A stretch of DNA of 64,000 nucleotides. It comes from Silene conica (lineage: Eukaryota; Streptophyta; Magnoliopsida; Caryophyllales; Caryophyllaceae). Where the stretch lies: assembly GCA_029255685.2 (NCBI GenBank), contig CM055319.2:15222247-15286246 (forward strand). The letters run 5' to 3'. Positions 11,927 through 23,017 of this stretch are shown one piece after another. The stretch's first letter is position 1. Every line of letters starts with the position of its first letter. The translations under genes and the position numbers were made by a program. Under the pieces are notes generated by a model. The model searched no databases. It was not told where the DNA came from and was given only the letters and a program-made list of their open reading frames with translations.

Positions 11927-13797
11927 TGATACCGTCGTTTCAGTACCAAAAATAAATACCTAAGTACTACTAACAGAAGTCAGAGGTAAATAGGGTCGAT
12001 CTCCACAGGGAGGCAAAGTTGCTAATTATCTGTCTAAATTGGTCTGTCGGAATGTCACAAAATGGGGGTTTTTAAATTGTTTTAACTAAACTAAGAAATA
12101 TAAGATAAGAAAGAAAATGATAAGTAAAATAGGAAACACGAGATGAAAATGAATTAATTCAGATAAAGAGAATATGCTAGGAATTCGGGTCATTGTGTCG
12201 TCCGCATTTTCGGTGTAACTAGGTTGGTCAGTCCGGTCTTAAGTCGCCCTAAGGTCGTTTTTGCTTGACTTCCGCCCTCACAAAAACTAGTTATTATAAT
12301 TAAGCAAGTCTTACCCTTCCAACCTTCCGGTCTAGGTCGGGGTTTAACTAAACGAATGGTCTCATGCGTATACTCATTCAGCCAAACACAATTATATTGC
12401 TTAACGATAATTCCTACCGCAAAACTACCCATCCCGATTACAACCTATCATGCATAGGACACAAATTCCCTCATCATGACATATAAAGAAGTTAGCTACT
12501 CATGACGTAAAGGAATACGAAAACAAAATTCATACTAACATGTGACATGATGATAAAATGATGAAAACAAAATGTAATAAAAGAGAAAGAAAGGCCGTAG
12601 AACCGTAACCAAGCAAGCAAGGAGCACAATTTTCGAGGCTACGGAACGGAAACAGGGGCGCGATTTCAGACACGAAAATCGAGGTAGATTACGGACATAA
12701 GGCAGAATGATTATGTGACGAAACTAAATAATATCAGAGGTGATAAGGGAAGGGGAAAACAGTAGCGAAGCTCGATGAACGGAAGAGAAACAAGGACGAA
12801 AGCAGACGGAGTACAAGGCATGAAACAGGGGACGAAATGCGCGAAAACGAAGCAAATAAAACGAAACAGTGAGAACAGTAAATAACAATAAGAAAAGTAA
12901 GAAGGAGATTAAGGGAAAGAGATTACAATCGTGAGAATCCGGCTTAAGAACAAGAACGAAACAATCCTTCGAAAAGTTGTAAGAAAATAAGAACTAGGAA
13001 AATAAGGACTAAAAGTAGTTTTTTTATATTCTCAAAGTGACGGCTAAGAGAAGATCCCCTCAAATGAACTCACAAACCGAGTTTTTATAGCGAAAATAAA
13101 AGAAAACTGATAAAAAGCTCTCGGGAAACTGATCCGCCACCCATCAAGGCTCTCGATCGAGAGGAAAACCTCTCGATCGAGAAGAATAGCTATGAAAAGC
13201 TCTCGATCGAGCACTTTTGGAACCAAAACCTCTCGATCGAGGACTTTCAGAATCAAAACCTCTCGATCGAGGAAAATAACCTCTCGATCGAGCACTTTGG
13301 GAACCATAACTTCTCGATCGAACAAATGATGTTCTCGATCGAGCAGCGTGTATTTCCTACACTGCGCACTGAACTTCAAATGGCCGCCATTTCTTCGTTA
13401 CTCGCTCAAATCAAGCGTTCTTGGTGGCGTTGGAAATCTAAGAGGATATGCTTTCATCTCCAATTGGAATCACCTGATTATCTATTGTAGAACTCGATAT
13501 ATGGCTCTCAAAAGTAGGCACTTGCAAATTGAAGTTCTTCCTTCGCTTGATAAACCTCCATTGCTCCTATGCGCATCTAAAAACGGTAGTAACAAGCCCC
13601 GACTCAACTCTTCTCCTAAATGTATGCATGAGGACGTGTTTTAGGCTTGATTATGATCTTCTCCGACTCATATCTGCAAAATAGCAAAACAAACCAAAGT
13701 GGACTATTCGGGAGACATTTGTAGCAAAATACTAGGGAATAAGCATGGAAATGCGTGCTAATATGGCCTAAAAGGTGTATATAAAATGCACACATAA
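11927..13797 (+). mobile_element. Solo LTR 1, inserted in Copia-B gag, TSD ATGAG
   Basis: This 1871-bp insertion is flanked by ATGAG (11922-11926 and 13798-13802). It begins TGATACCGTC and ends in a degenerate ACATAA. It has no coding potential of its own and no internal region, so it fits a solo LTR left by recombination. The start and several internal blocks (for example CCATTTCTTCGTTACT near 13386) match the insertion at 18716-20452, so both belong to one family. It carries eight copies of the palindrome CTCTCGATCGAG at 13149-13345. Confidence 0.85.
13149..13345. repeat. Array of eight 12-bp CTCTCGATCGAG palindromes
   Basis: The palindromic word TCTCGATCGAGA or a one-base variant recurs eight times at 20-30 bp spacing. 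On the - strand it creates an apparent LDREV peptide repeat, which I regard as a by-product rather than a protein. Confidence 0.85.
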
Positions 13798-13802
13798 ATG
13801 AG

Positions 13803-14620
13803 TATGTCGAGTTCGCCATACTAAGAATATGGCCGACATAATAAATGGTCGAGGGTCACAAAAGTTCAACAACAATGCTAGCAAAAAGCGTTTTCCCAAG
13901 AGGAGATCAACCTCTACTTTTGGTTGCTTCAAATGTGGTGACAAGGGTCACCAAATAAAAGAATGCCCAAAGTGGGAAGACATCAAGTCCAAAGAAAAGC
14001 GTGAATATGTTAAACGTGATTACAAGAGCAAAGTAATGACTGCAATATGAGGCATGTCCGATTCCGATGAGGATGAAATCCTTGAGGAAGAATTGGACGC
14101 AAAGTTGTGCATTTCTTCCAAGTCAAAACCCGAAACTTCAAAATCTTCAAAGAAGGAAACTGCCGTATGTCTTATGGCTCATTCCGTTGACTCAAACTCC
14201 GATTCTGAAAGCGAGGTAAATAGTCTCAAGAGAAACGCCCGCGCCTTCCCTAAAGACAAGATTTGTCTTCTTTTAGATGACTTCATTGATAAGTGTTGTG
14301 TCCAAAGTAACAAGCTCATTGCTATGCAAGACGAAATTGAAAGCATAGCTGAGGAAAATGTCAACCTAAAAGAGAGTCTAGCTGAGGTAGACCAAACATG
14401 TACCATAACCAAACTTGAGAAGGAAGTTAAAGTGCTTCGAAAACAAAATGAAAACTTTTTGAGTAAAATTGACACAAGTCATGTAACAGACCCCTGTAAT
14501 GTTGAAATAGAACTCAGTAGAGAAGTCGAGTCTCTAAAAGGAAAGATGTCATCACTCACCAAGGAACGTGACTCCCTCCTAGTTGAACTTAACTCTTTCA
14601 AAATGGACAACAAACAATAA
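13803..14620 (+). pseudogene. Copia-B gag, C-terminal part: zinc knuckle and coiled coil
   Basis: After the solo LTR, gag resumes and contains a complete CCHC zinc knuckle, CFKCGDKGHQIKECP (C-X2-C-X4-H-X4-C), near 13926-13970. An in-frame-compatible piece from 14054 follows a stop at 14048-14050. It is acidic (SDSDEDEILEEELD) and then strongly heptad-like (LREVESLKGKMSSLTKERDSL region), as in the coiled-coil gag extension of Sirevirus-like elements. It ends at a TAA at 14618-14620, after which similar heptads continue weakly, so this stop is probably secondary. Confidence 0.7.
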
Positions 14621-15300
14621 TTAGAGGAAGTTGCGATCTTGTTGGGTGATGAGGTTAATCAAACCAAAGAAAAGTTAGATAAAGTTGAAAGACTAATTAA
14701 ATCTAACTAACCCCGGAAAAATAGAGACCTTGACTAAGGAGTTGCATGATGCAAAAAAGTTTTACCTCAAGTGGGAAGGAAGTCAAAGTGTCTTAGAGTT
14801 CTTGTTAAAACAGTCACAGGAAAATGAAAAAGCTTTGAAAAATGTTTGACTTGGTTTCAGAGGCAACAAGAGCACTCACTGTTGCATCCGAAACCAAGAC
14901 CCAAGCCAAACCGATTTCAGAAGGCGAAAGTATGCCGGGTTACCTGAGTATATCATTTGTAACTACTGTGGAAACACGGGTCATGAGTTTAATGAATGTC
15001 CTAAACGAAAACATGACCTAGCAAGAAACACCAAGGAAGCACAAAAAACGTGGGTTAGGAAGGACTCAGTTTCTAGTGTAAAGAAGGGACCCAAACTTGT
15101 TTGCGTTCCTAAACTAACTGTTTGAACTTGCGTAGGCATTAGTTGGGGGCAGCAGCAATTGTTACTTACACAGCGGATGCTCTCGTCACATGACGGGGGA
15201 AGAAAGCCAATTCCTCTCACTAGAAGCCTACAACGGAGGCATGGTGACTTTTGGCGATAACAAACAAGGTGAAATTGTTGGTATCGTAAAAGTTGGTAAG
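14621..15300 (+). pseudogene. Copia-B second zinc knuckle and protease, active-site Asp changed to His
   Basis: Near 14957-15005 the frame reads ICNYCGNTGHEFNECP, a second CCHC knuckle. Further on it reads CYLHSGCSRHMTGEESQF. In Copia relatives this motif is YLDSGCSRHMTG with the catalytic Asp; here the codon at 15169-15171 is CAC (His), so the protease is inactive as written. The region is broken into frames by stops such as TGA near 15124. Downstream, GGMVTFGDNKQGEIVGIVKVGKS is normal protease C-terminus. Confidence 0.75.
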
Positions 15301-16432
15301 TCTATGCGTGGACAAAGTGCTGCTTGTCAAGGGGTTAAAACACAATCTTCTTAGCATTTCACAATTGTGTGATCGAGGTAACATCGTTGAATTTCATGCC
15401 CATGTGTGTAAAATCTTAGATGGTAAGACAAGGGAGTTAATCCTCGAAGGTAAACGTGCCAAGGATGTGTATATGATTGATTTATGTTCATTGTCCGGTC
15501 AAACTCTTTCATGCATGAGTGTCCATAAAAATGATCCATGGCTTTGGCATAAACGGTTGGGTCATGTGAATGCTAGAACACTAAACAATCTTAGAACACT
15601 TGACCTAGTTGAAGGTTTGCCAATCATTAAGTTCAAATTCAACTCCTTGTGTGACGATTGTGTTAAAGGAAAACAAGTTAAGAGTTCATTCAAATCCAAA
15701 AATTGTGTTAGCACATCAAATGTCTTAGAACTTGTTCACATTGACCTTTGCGAACCCATGCGCATCACAAGCAAAGGTGATAGTAATTACATTTGTGTGA
15801 TTGTTGATAATTGCTCTAGATATGTATGGTTGTTGTTTCTTGGAACCAAAGACAAAGCTTTTAGTGAGTTCTTAATTTGGCTTAAAATGGCTGAAAACAA
15901 ATTTTCACTCAAACTTGGGGCTTTAAGGTTCGACCATGACACCGAATTTGAGAATCTCGCTTTTGAAGCTTATTGCAATGAAAATAGTGTTAGCCACAAC
16001 TTTTCGGCCACACGAAATCCACAACAAAACGGAGTTGTGGAACGATTGAATCGAACCTTGGAAAATATGGCTAGGACCATGATCATTAGCTCTAAAGTTC
16101 CAACAAATTTTTGGGCCGAAGCCGTAAACACTTCATATTACGTCTATAATCGAGTCATGATTAGAAAAATCACCAACAAGACACCCTATGAAATTCTACG
16201 TGGAAGAAAACCAAATATTTCATACTTGAAATGCTTTGGTTGTAAATGCTTTGTTCACAACAACGGGAAGGATAACCTAGGAAAATTTGATGCCTGTAGT
16301 GATGAAGCAATTTTTGTGGGATATTCTAACCATAGCAAGGCTTACAAAATCTTTAACAAAAGGACTATGAAAATGGAAGAGCGTATTCATGTCGTGTTTG
16401 ACGAATCTAGTCTTTTTGTGTCCCATGAATAG
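15293..16432 (+). pseudogene. Copia-B GAG-pre-integrase and integrase
   Basis: This frame follows the protease after a frameshift. It starts VDKVLLVKGLKHNLLSISQLCD, has the zinc-binding WHKRLGHVNARTL and CDDCVKGKQ blocks near 15540-15670, and the DDE catalytic core. The first Asp is in VHIDLCEP (near 15740), the second in RFDHDTEFEN (near 15930), and the Glu in QQNGVVERLNRTLE (near 16025). The second block is normally RSDHGTEFEN; both differences fit C-to-T or G-to-A transitions, so activity is doubtful. After FWAEAVNTSYYVYNR comes the C-terminal KCFGCKCFVHN region, then a stop at 16430-16432. Confidence 0.85.
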
Positions 16433-17602
16433 GTAAACAATGAAGAAGAGGATGATGAATTTGAAATTGGAATGGTTCGTCATAACATGGACCATGTGTT
16501 AGGAGCTGAGGATCTTGAGCAACAGCCAGAGGAACCGTTGTATGGGGAAGCAGGCCAAAACTCAGGGGGAATTGAAGTTCCTTCATCCTCAAATGAAGCT
16601 AGCACATCAAGAGCGTGTGAAGAAAACCAAGGATCACCCTCTGATCCCACAAACATCAATGCCCAAACTCCCCCACCAGATCTCCCCCACACAACAGACC
16701 TTGAGACTGTTGCATCAGACCAGAATGAGCAAGCTCTCGCTCCTAACACCACCATACAAAAGAAATAGAAACACCAAAGCTCTCACCCTCTTGATAACCT
16801 AACCAGTGACCTCGATTCAGGGGTAAAAACCAGATCATCACTCAGAAACTTTTGTGCATTCAATGTTTACCTTTCACAAATTGAACCTAACCACATCTCA
16901 ATTGCCCTTGAGGTTCCTTGTTGGATCATGGCCATGAAAGAAGAGTTGGACCAATTCAGAAGAAGTGAGGTATGACAACTTGTCCCTAGGCCGTCAAATC
17001 GCACTGTCATTGGCACTAGGTGACTTTTTCGAAATAAGCTAGACGATAACGGAGAAATCGTAAGGAACAAAGCAAGGCTAGTGGTGCAAGGGTATAATCA
17101 ACAAGAGGGAATTGATTATGACGAAACCTTTGCACCGGTAGCTAGGCTTGAAGCCATACGAATTCTCATTGCTTTTGCAGCTCATCATGGTGTAAAACTT
17201 TTTCAAATGGATGTAAAATCCGCATTCTTAAATGGCTATCTCAATGAAGAAGTTTTTGTGGAACAACCACCGGGCTTTGTGGATAATGAATCACCGAACC
17301 ATGTTTACAAACTTGATAAAGCACTATATGGTTTAAAACAGACTCCTAGAGCATGGTATGATAGGCTTTCAAAGTTTCTCTTGGAAAATGGTTTTATACG
17401 TGGTTCGGTTGATAAAAGAATTTTCATTAAGGCACACTCAGATGTAATGTTGCTTGTGCAAATATATGCCGATGACATAATTTTTGGTGCAACAAGTGAA
17501 GCTCTCTATGATTATTTTGCAAGTCTAATGAAATCTGAGTTTGAAATGAGCATGATGGGTGAACTAGGATTCTTTCTTGCCCTTCAAATCAAGCAAAAAT
17601 AA
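16433..17602 (+). pseudogene. Copia-B reverse transcriptase with spacer
   Basis: The spacer between integrase and RT is acidic and Pro/Ser rich, as usual. The RT begins around 16860 (NVYLSQIEPNHISIALEVP) and has stops at about 16972 (EV-stop-QLVPRP) and 17021, both readable as Trp TGG changed to TGA. From 17081 the frame is open, with [36 protein letters not shown] and the catalytic YADDIIFG motif near 17467. It ends at a stop at 17600-17602, after LALQIKQK, where relatives continue. Confidence 0.85.
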
Positions 17603-18415
17603 GAATGCACCATGATCCACCAACAAAAGTATGTGAAGGAAATGCTAAGTAAGTTCGGGTTGACCAATGCAAAAGCCATTGCTACACCCATGGTATCTAA
17701 CCTCAAACTTGATCTTGATCCAAACGGTAGGAGTGTTAGTGAAAAGGTGTATCGAGGTATGATTGGTTCATTACTTTACTTGACCGCAAGTCGACCCGAT
17801 ATTCAATATAGTGTTTGTCTATGTGCTCGATTTCAAGCTAACCCTAAGGAATCTCACTTCAAAGCCGTAAAAAGGATTTTCAAGTATTTGATTGGAACTC
17901 AACATTTATATCTTTGGTATCCTTCTTACTGTGAGCTTGATCTTGTAGGGTTTTCCGATGCCGACTATGCGGGATGCATGATGGATCGAAAGAGCACGTC
18001 GGGAATTGCCACGTTCAAGGGACCCATGCTTGCTCACGTGGGCCTCTAAAAATCAAAACATCGTGTCTCTATCAACGACTGAAAGTGAGTACATCAGTGC
18101 TGCACTCTGTTGCACACAAATACTATGGGTTCGTCAACAATTGCACGATTTCGGTATTAATTTCGAATCCACTCCTATATTTTGTGATAATACTAGTGCA
18201 ATCAACATTTCTAAGAACCCAATACAACACTCTCGGACCAAACATATTGAGATAAGGCATCATTTATTACGTGATCAAGTTGAAAAAGGGACGATATGCC
18301 TTAACTTTTGTAAAACCGAAAATTAAATTGCGGACATTTTTACAAAACCGTTAGAAAGAGAACAATTCATACAACTTCGGTTGGAAATTGGTTTGTTGAG
18401 TGATATGTGACACTA
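17603..18415 (+). pseudogene. Copia-B RNase H
   Basis: The frame continues after the stop at 17600 with IHQQKYVKEMLSKFGL and RPDIQYSVCLCARFQ. The RNase H core starts at GFSDADYAGCMMDRKSTSG (near 17948). A frameshift near 18010-18040 moves the homology to another frame: LSTTESEYISAALCCTQILW, FCDNTSAINISKNP and HSRTKHIEIRHH. A further stop at 18324-18326 interrupts before IADIFTKPLE, the conserved end of Copia pol. Confidence 0.82.
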
Positions 18416-18715
18416 AAATATTCCCGTCTCCCAATGATTGACTAGAGTCGAGAACTTACGAGGATAAGTTTAAAAATGCTAAGTGTGTCAAGTACGGTTT
18501 TTAAATTCAAGTTCATTAAAGAGATTAAGCATGCATGCACTTATTAAATATAAAAGGCTTTATGACACATCAAATCACCCTTCACCATTACCCAAAAACC
18601 ATCCCATTAAACCCTTACACTCAACCACCCCAAACCGTCTAATCCCTCCTTTACCCACTAGTTATTAACCACTCTCTCATCTCCTTAATTCAAAAAGTAA
18701 AACCACCTCTCTCAT
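18416..18715 (+). other. Copia-B spacer between pol and the third ORF
   Basis: This stretch follows the RNase H and precedes the solo LTR at 18716. No conserved domain is seen. The last five bases (18711-18715, CTCAT) are the left target duplication of that solo LTR. Confidence 0.5.
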
Positions 18716-20452
18716 TGATGCCCGTCATTGAGGGTACCAAAGATAAATTTATAATTCCTAACTTTAAAAATAGATAGTGAAAGTCAGGGTCGAACCACAA
18801 GGAGGTGGGGAATGTTTATTGTTTGATGTTTAATGTTTAAGGTAACAATTTTATAGGGTTGATTGATTGTTTACTAAACCTAAAGCAAGGAATAAAATAA
18901 AATAAGTAATTAAAGACGAGAATAAAATTATAATAAAAGGGATGCTAGGATGTTTGGGTAATAAATAGCTAAGGTAAAATAAATCCTAAGGTCAACATGT
19001 ATTGCAGTCGCGTAAGGGGGTGTAACATAACTTTTTAGGTCTATGCTACCTAATAGCTCCTTTCGGCCTATGCTATTAGTTCCTAGGTCTCACAATTATT
19101 GGGTGTCAACAATAAGGGTGATTCCTAAATCCCAGGTCACATACCTTTCAGCCTTGAGTGACCTATCCGTCTTAAGGTGTAAACCAATGCCCTTCCCGTA
19201 TCTTTCAATCTTGGGTAGGTCATTACTAACATCCTACAAGTCTCCTTATGGTCTCATTGCAGGATATTATAATTGACAAGAAAAGACGAAATAAGAATAC
19301 ATACGCGAGTGGTCGACCGACCAGCTACTCCAGTCGGCCGACCACGACCTCGGTCGACCGACCAGCTATTCCAGTCGGCCGACCGTGGTCCTGCTACAAG
19401 TCGGTCTTTCGAATTTTATTTACCTATGCATATTATCCCCTACATCCTAACATATGAAAATTAGCTACTCATGATTACTGGAACAATAATAAAAACGAGA
19501 TTTGATATGGAAAACATGGTGAACGATAATCTAAACATGCAAGAATTAATAAAGCTTGGGATTCTAAATTAAACCGGATGCGATAAAAAAAATAAGAACA
19601 ATAATAAAACTAGATTAAAAGAATAATTACCGGAAATAGGATTTAAGGCAGAAAAGGAACAAACTTTATTGATGAATGTTGAAAGATTGAAGAACAAACT
19701 AAAAGTGTTGAGAATTATTGAAAGATTGTAATTGAACTAAAGACTAAATAAAACTCTCTAAATAAGACTTGATGATTCTGAATTAGGGACTGAATTAGCT
19801 TATATAGGCGGAATTAAAGAGTTTCCTAATGACCTAAACACTTGTATGGGCTTTTCGGAAACTTCTGGGTCGGTGCTGTGGTCGGTCGACCACTATTTTG
19901 GGTCGGTCGACCGATTTACGGATTTTATGCAATTTCTGGGCTTCAGGCAAATTCTGGGCTTTTCCAATAGGCACCTGGTCGATCGACCTACTTTGTTGGT
20001 CGGTCGACCAACTGTCGGGACTGCAGCGCGCATCGTTCTTAAAACAGCTGCCATTTCTTCGTTACTTATCGAAATCAAGCGATTCTCGCGGCGTTGGAAA
20101 GCTAAGAGGATAAGCTTTCACCTCCAACTGGAATCACTCCATTATCAGCTCTAGAACTCGAGATATAGCCATTTGAAACAGGATGCAATGTCGTGGATCG
20201 ATTCTTTGCTTGTAAAAACTATCTTTAGGCCTTGAAATGTGCTCTAGGCTTCGTTCCTTCTTATCCTTAGTCATAAAAAATCCCGAGGGCATAAATTTGG
20301 TATAAAATCGTCCCTTTTCCGCATAAATCTGCAAAAGTGCATAAAAATACGAAAGTACACGATTGTTGGGGAAAAAGGGCTAAAACATAGTAAATGAGCG
20401 ACCAAATGCGTGTAAAAATAGATGAAAAACATCATAAAATAGGCACGCATCA
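18716..20452 (+). mobile_element. Solo LTR 2, inserted in Copia-B upstream of the third ORF, TSD CTCAT
   Basis: This 1737-bp insertion starts TGATGCCCGTC, ends GGCACGCATCA, and is flanked by CTCAT (18711-18715 and 20453-20457). It belongs to the same family as solo LTR 1, with shared blocks such as CCATTTCTTCGTTACTTATC near 20051 and a TCGAACCACA-type leader near 18790. No internal region or coding content is present. Instead of CTCTCGATCGAG it carries GGTCGACCGACC and GTCGGCCGAC palindromes at 19309-19391 and 19873-20010. Confidence 0.88.
19309..19391. repeat. GGTCGACCGACC / GTCGGCCGAC palindrome cluster
   Basis: Two near-identical blocks, each pairing a GGTCGACCGACC motif with a GTCGGCCGAC motif, lie in solo LTR 2. 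Related motifs (GGTCGGTCGACC) recur at 19880-20010. They take the role that CTCTCGATCGAG has in solo LTR 1. Confidence 0.8.
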
Positions 20453-20515
20453 CTCATCTTCAACCTCCTCACATTCTCTCCTCTAACCGTCCTAACCTCA
20501 TTATAATCTCTCAAA

Positions 20516-22600
20516 ATGCCTCCCAAGAATATAAACAGAGAGTTGAAAAACCTTGCTAACACCTACAACCCAAAATACGTTGCAAAGCTCAAAATGACCT
20601 CCCCTTCACTTTCACCCCCTGCCAAATCCCGCCTTACCAAGACCAAAACAAAAGCCACAACCGGTCCAAAAACCAAACAGGCCCCGAAAAAGGGAGCCAA
20701 GGGCAAAAAGAATGAAGGTGTACCCATGGATGTTGCTTCACAATCTGAATTCGAACATGAGAATCCAAGGGATATGGACTCTGTTGCAGCAAGTGAAGAA
20801 GAAGCAAGTGAGCATAACTCTCTCACTGACTCGCATGCAAAAACTAAGACCTCTGAGAATGTAAAGGAAGGCGAGGGAAGTGATCGGGGGAATGAAGAGA
20901 ACGAAGAAGCTGGTGAAAGTGAAGAAAATGAGGAAGACGAAACTGAAAAAGAAACTGAAAAGGAAAAAGGAGGAAAGAAAAACAAAGGAAATAAAAAAAA
21001 TGATGAAAAGAGAATTGAAAACGAAAAAGGAAAGGAGGGAGAAGGAAAGACAAGCAAAGGAAAGAACAAGGAGAAGGCAAATGAGAGCAACGAAGAAAGT
21101 GAGAAAGAAAATGAACATGAGAAGGAAAACAATGAGAAAAGGTCCAAAGGAAATGAAAAGAGGAATGGTGACAAGAAAAGGAAAGGAAGGGCTGAAGAGA
21201 GTGAACAAGAGGAGGAAGCCGGGAAAGAAAAGGATACGGAGACAGTTGCACCTCATGAAAATGAGGATGAATTCCATGACCATGAGATGTTTGATGATGA
21301 GTTTGACCCATTGGAGCACAACACTCTCTAATCCAAACTCAAGAGGAAGATGAGTGAAGTCTTCGGTGATGAAGACGAGGATGATGATACTTTTATCTCA
21401 GATTTGAAGAAAGACAAAACCACAAAAACAACCAAGCTCAAACAAAAATCACCCCGTACTCTTATAAAGAAGCCCAAAATCCTAACCAAAACCCGATTCC
21501 AAAAGAAAACCAAGGCCTCTAATCAACCTAGTTCCTCCAACCCATGCACCACTCTGGTTGCCACCCACTTTGATGAATCGCTCAAAAATGAGGTATGGGC
21601 GCATCTCTCCCATCTACCTCTTTCCAAAGAAGTGCTTGACAAGTGCCACAGTTTGCTCTCTTGTTCATTCAACACGGGTAGGCGCTATGCAAAAGACTGG
21701 TATAATACATCCTCTGCCTTCAATTTTTTCAAACCTGAAATGATTGCCCAACATTGGGTTGAACTACTCGACATGTACTGCACTGTGTACTTGTCTGAGG
21801 TAGTCCAGTTCTTTGTCACCGTGCGTGTAGATGTTGCATCAGAAACCCTATCAGCCTACATCAATTCTAAGCCTTTTGTCCTTACCATAGACCAATTGGC
21901 CACTGATCTCAAAACCATTCATGTTGGCCTAAATACATTTCCTAAAGGCACTTGGGGGGAAGTTGAGGCATCCATAGTCACCGATATAACCAAAACCCTC
22001 AGACCCGGACATGGAGAAGGTCCCTCAGACATTTATGGCACTGAACTTCGAGCCCCCCATCGCTTCATCTTTAACTTTTTACAACGCGTCATTATCCCTA
22101 ACAACAACACCCGTGGCCGTTGCTCATACCTTGAAATGACCCTCCTCTACTACATACTCAAGAGCAGACCCATAAGCCTTCCACACCTCATGTTTTTCCG
22201 CATCAATGAACTTGCCAAGGAAATTAGGGTGGGGAAGTATGACAAGAAAACTCTCATCCCATATGGAATGTGGCTCTCGATCATTTTTCAGAAACGTAAG
22301 CTCATCAAGAAAGGGAGCCCTGCTGTGGATAGACTTAGTGATGAGATGACATCTAGTCTACTATCCCAAATGGCCTTGATAATCAAGGATGGTAAGTTGG
22401 TGAAGAAGTTCAATGCGAAAGGAAAGGTTGGGTCAACTGTTGCATCAGGGGAAATCTATGATAAGCTAGATCAACTCGTAACTCTTGTCAAGAAGATGGC
22501 TGTGGACATAGAGTCTTTAAAGGAGGAGGTGGTTGAGCTGAAAACATTCAATGAGGACCTTATGGAGACGCTTGCAGGAGAGGCCGAGGATGAGGTCTAG
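20516..22600 (+). pseudogene. Copia-B third ORF in the envelope position, with one internal stop
   Basis: Two open pieces in the same frame (20516-21331 and 21350-22600) are separated by a single TAA at 21329-21331; together they would be about 695 codons. The ATG at 20516 follows a normal non-coding stretch. Residues 1-70 are basic, and 80-270 are a Lys/Glu-rich low-complexity region. From about residue 340 there is a globular domain (DKCHSLLSCSFNTGRRYAKD, GRCSYLEMTLLYYILKSRP, MWLSIIFQKRKL) that resembles the conserved domain of plant retrotransposon ORFs annotated as putative plant transposon proteins. The last 50 residues form heptads. Sireviruses often carry an env-like ORF here, but I see no convincing signal peptide or membrane segment, so its function is unknown. 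Confidence 0.7.
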
Positions 22601-23017
22601 AACCGCCCACCCCACCCACCCCTTTATCATTTAGCCTACTATTATTATTATTATCGTGCTTGTATGCTCTTACTCTCTGCTTTCTGAACTCGTGTTTCTG
22701 AACTCGTATGTCTGCCATGCACTGCTACTTAGACTCGTTTTGTTTCTCTTCTTGATCATGTCAAGAGGGGGAAGTGGTTATAAAATTATGTGCTGCTATT
22801 ACTCAATAACTCTTAGGCTAACGTTCACCGTAGAAATGTCTTAGCTACCATGATTAGATGTCTTACCTAGGTTAAGTATGTCAACCCCTTGATCACCTTG
22901 ATTACATATTTTTTGATGTCTATTGATTATGGTTAACAAAGACCGACTCGCCATGGGCTAAGGGGGAACTTGTGACGAAAATTTTATGTGTAACTTGCCA
23001 TCATCAAAGGGGGAATT
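22601..23017 (+). other. Copia-B 3' untranslated region and polypurine tract
   Basis: This non-coding region lies between the third ORF and the 3' LTR. It contains the purine run GAGGGGGAAG near 22764 and ends with the likely polypurine tract AAAGGGGGAA at 23006-23015, two bases before the LTR. A second run, AAGGGGGAA, lies near 22960. Several purine tracts in this place are a known habit of Sireviruses. Confidence 0.65.

Noticed and set aside
13044..13379. - strand frame with repeated LDREV peptides
   Set aside because: The repetition comes directly from the palindromic DNA word CTCTCGATCGAG in a solo LTR; there is no domain and no relation to a gene.
20563..21319. Long Ser/Phe/Leu-rich frames on the - strand
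   Set aside because: They are shadows of the Lys/Glu-rich low-complexity part of the third ORF on the + strand.
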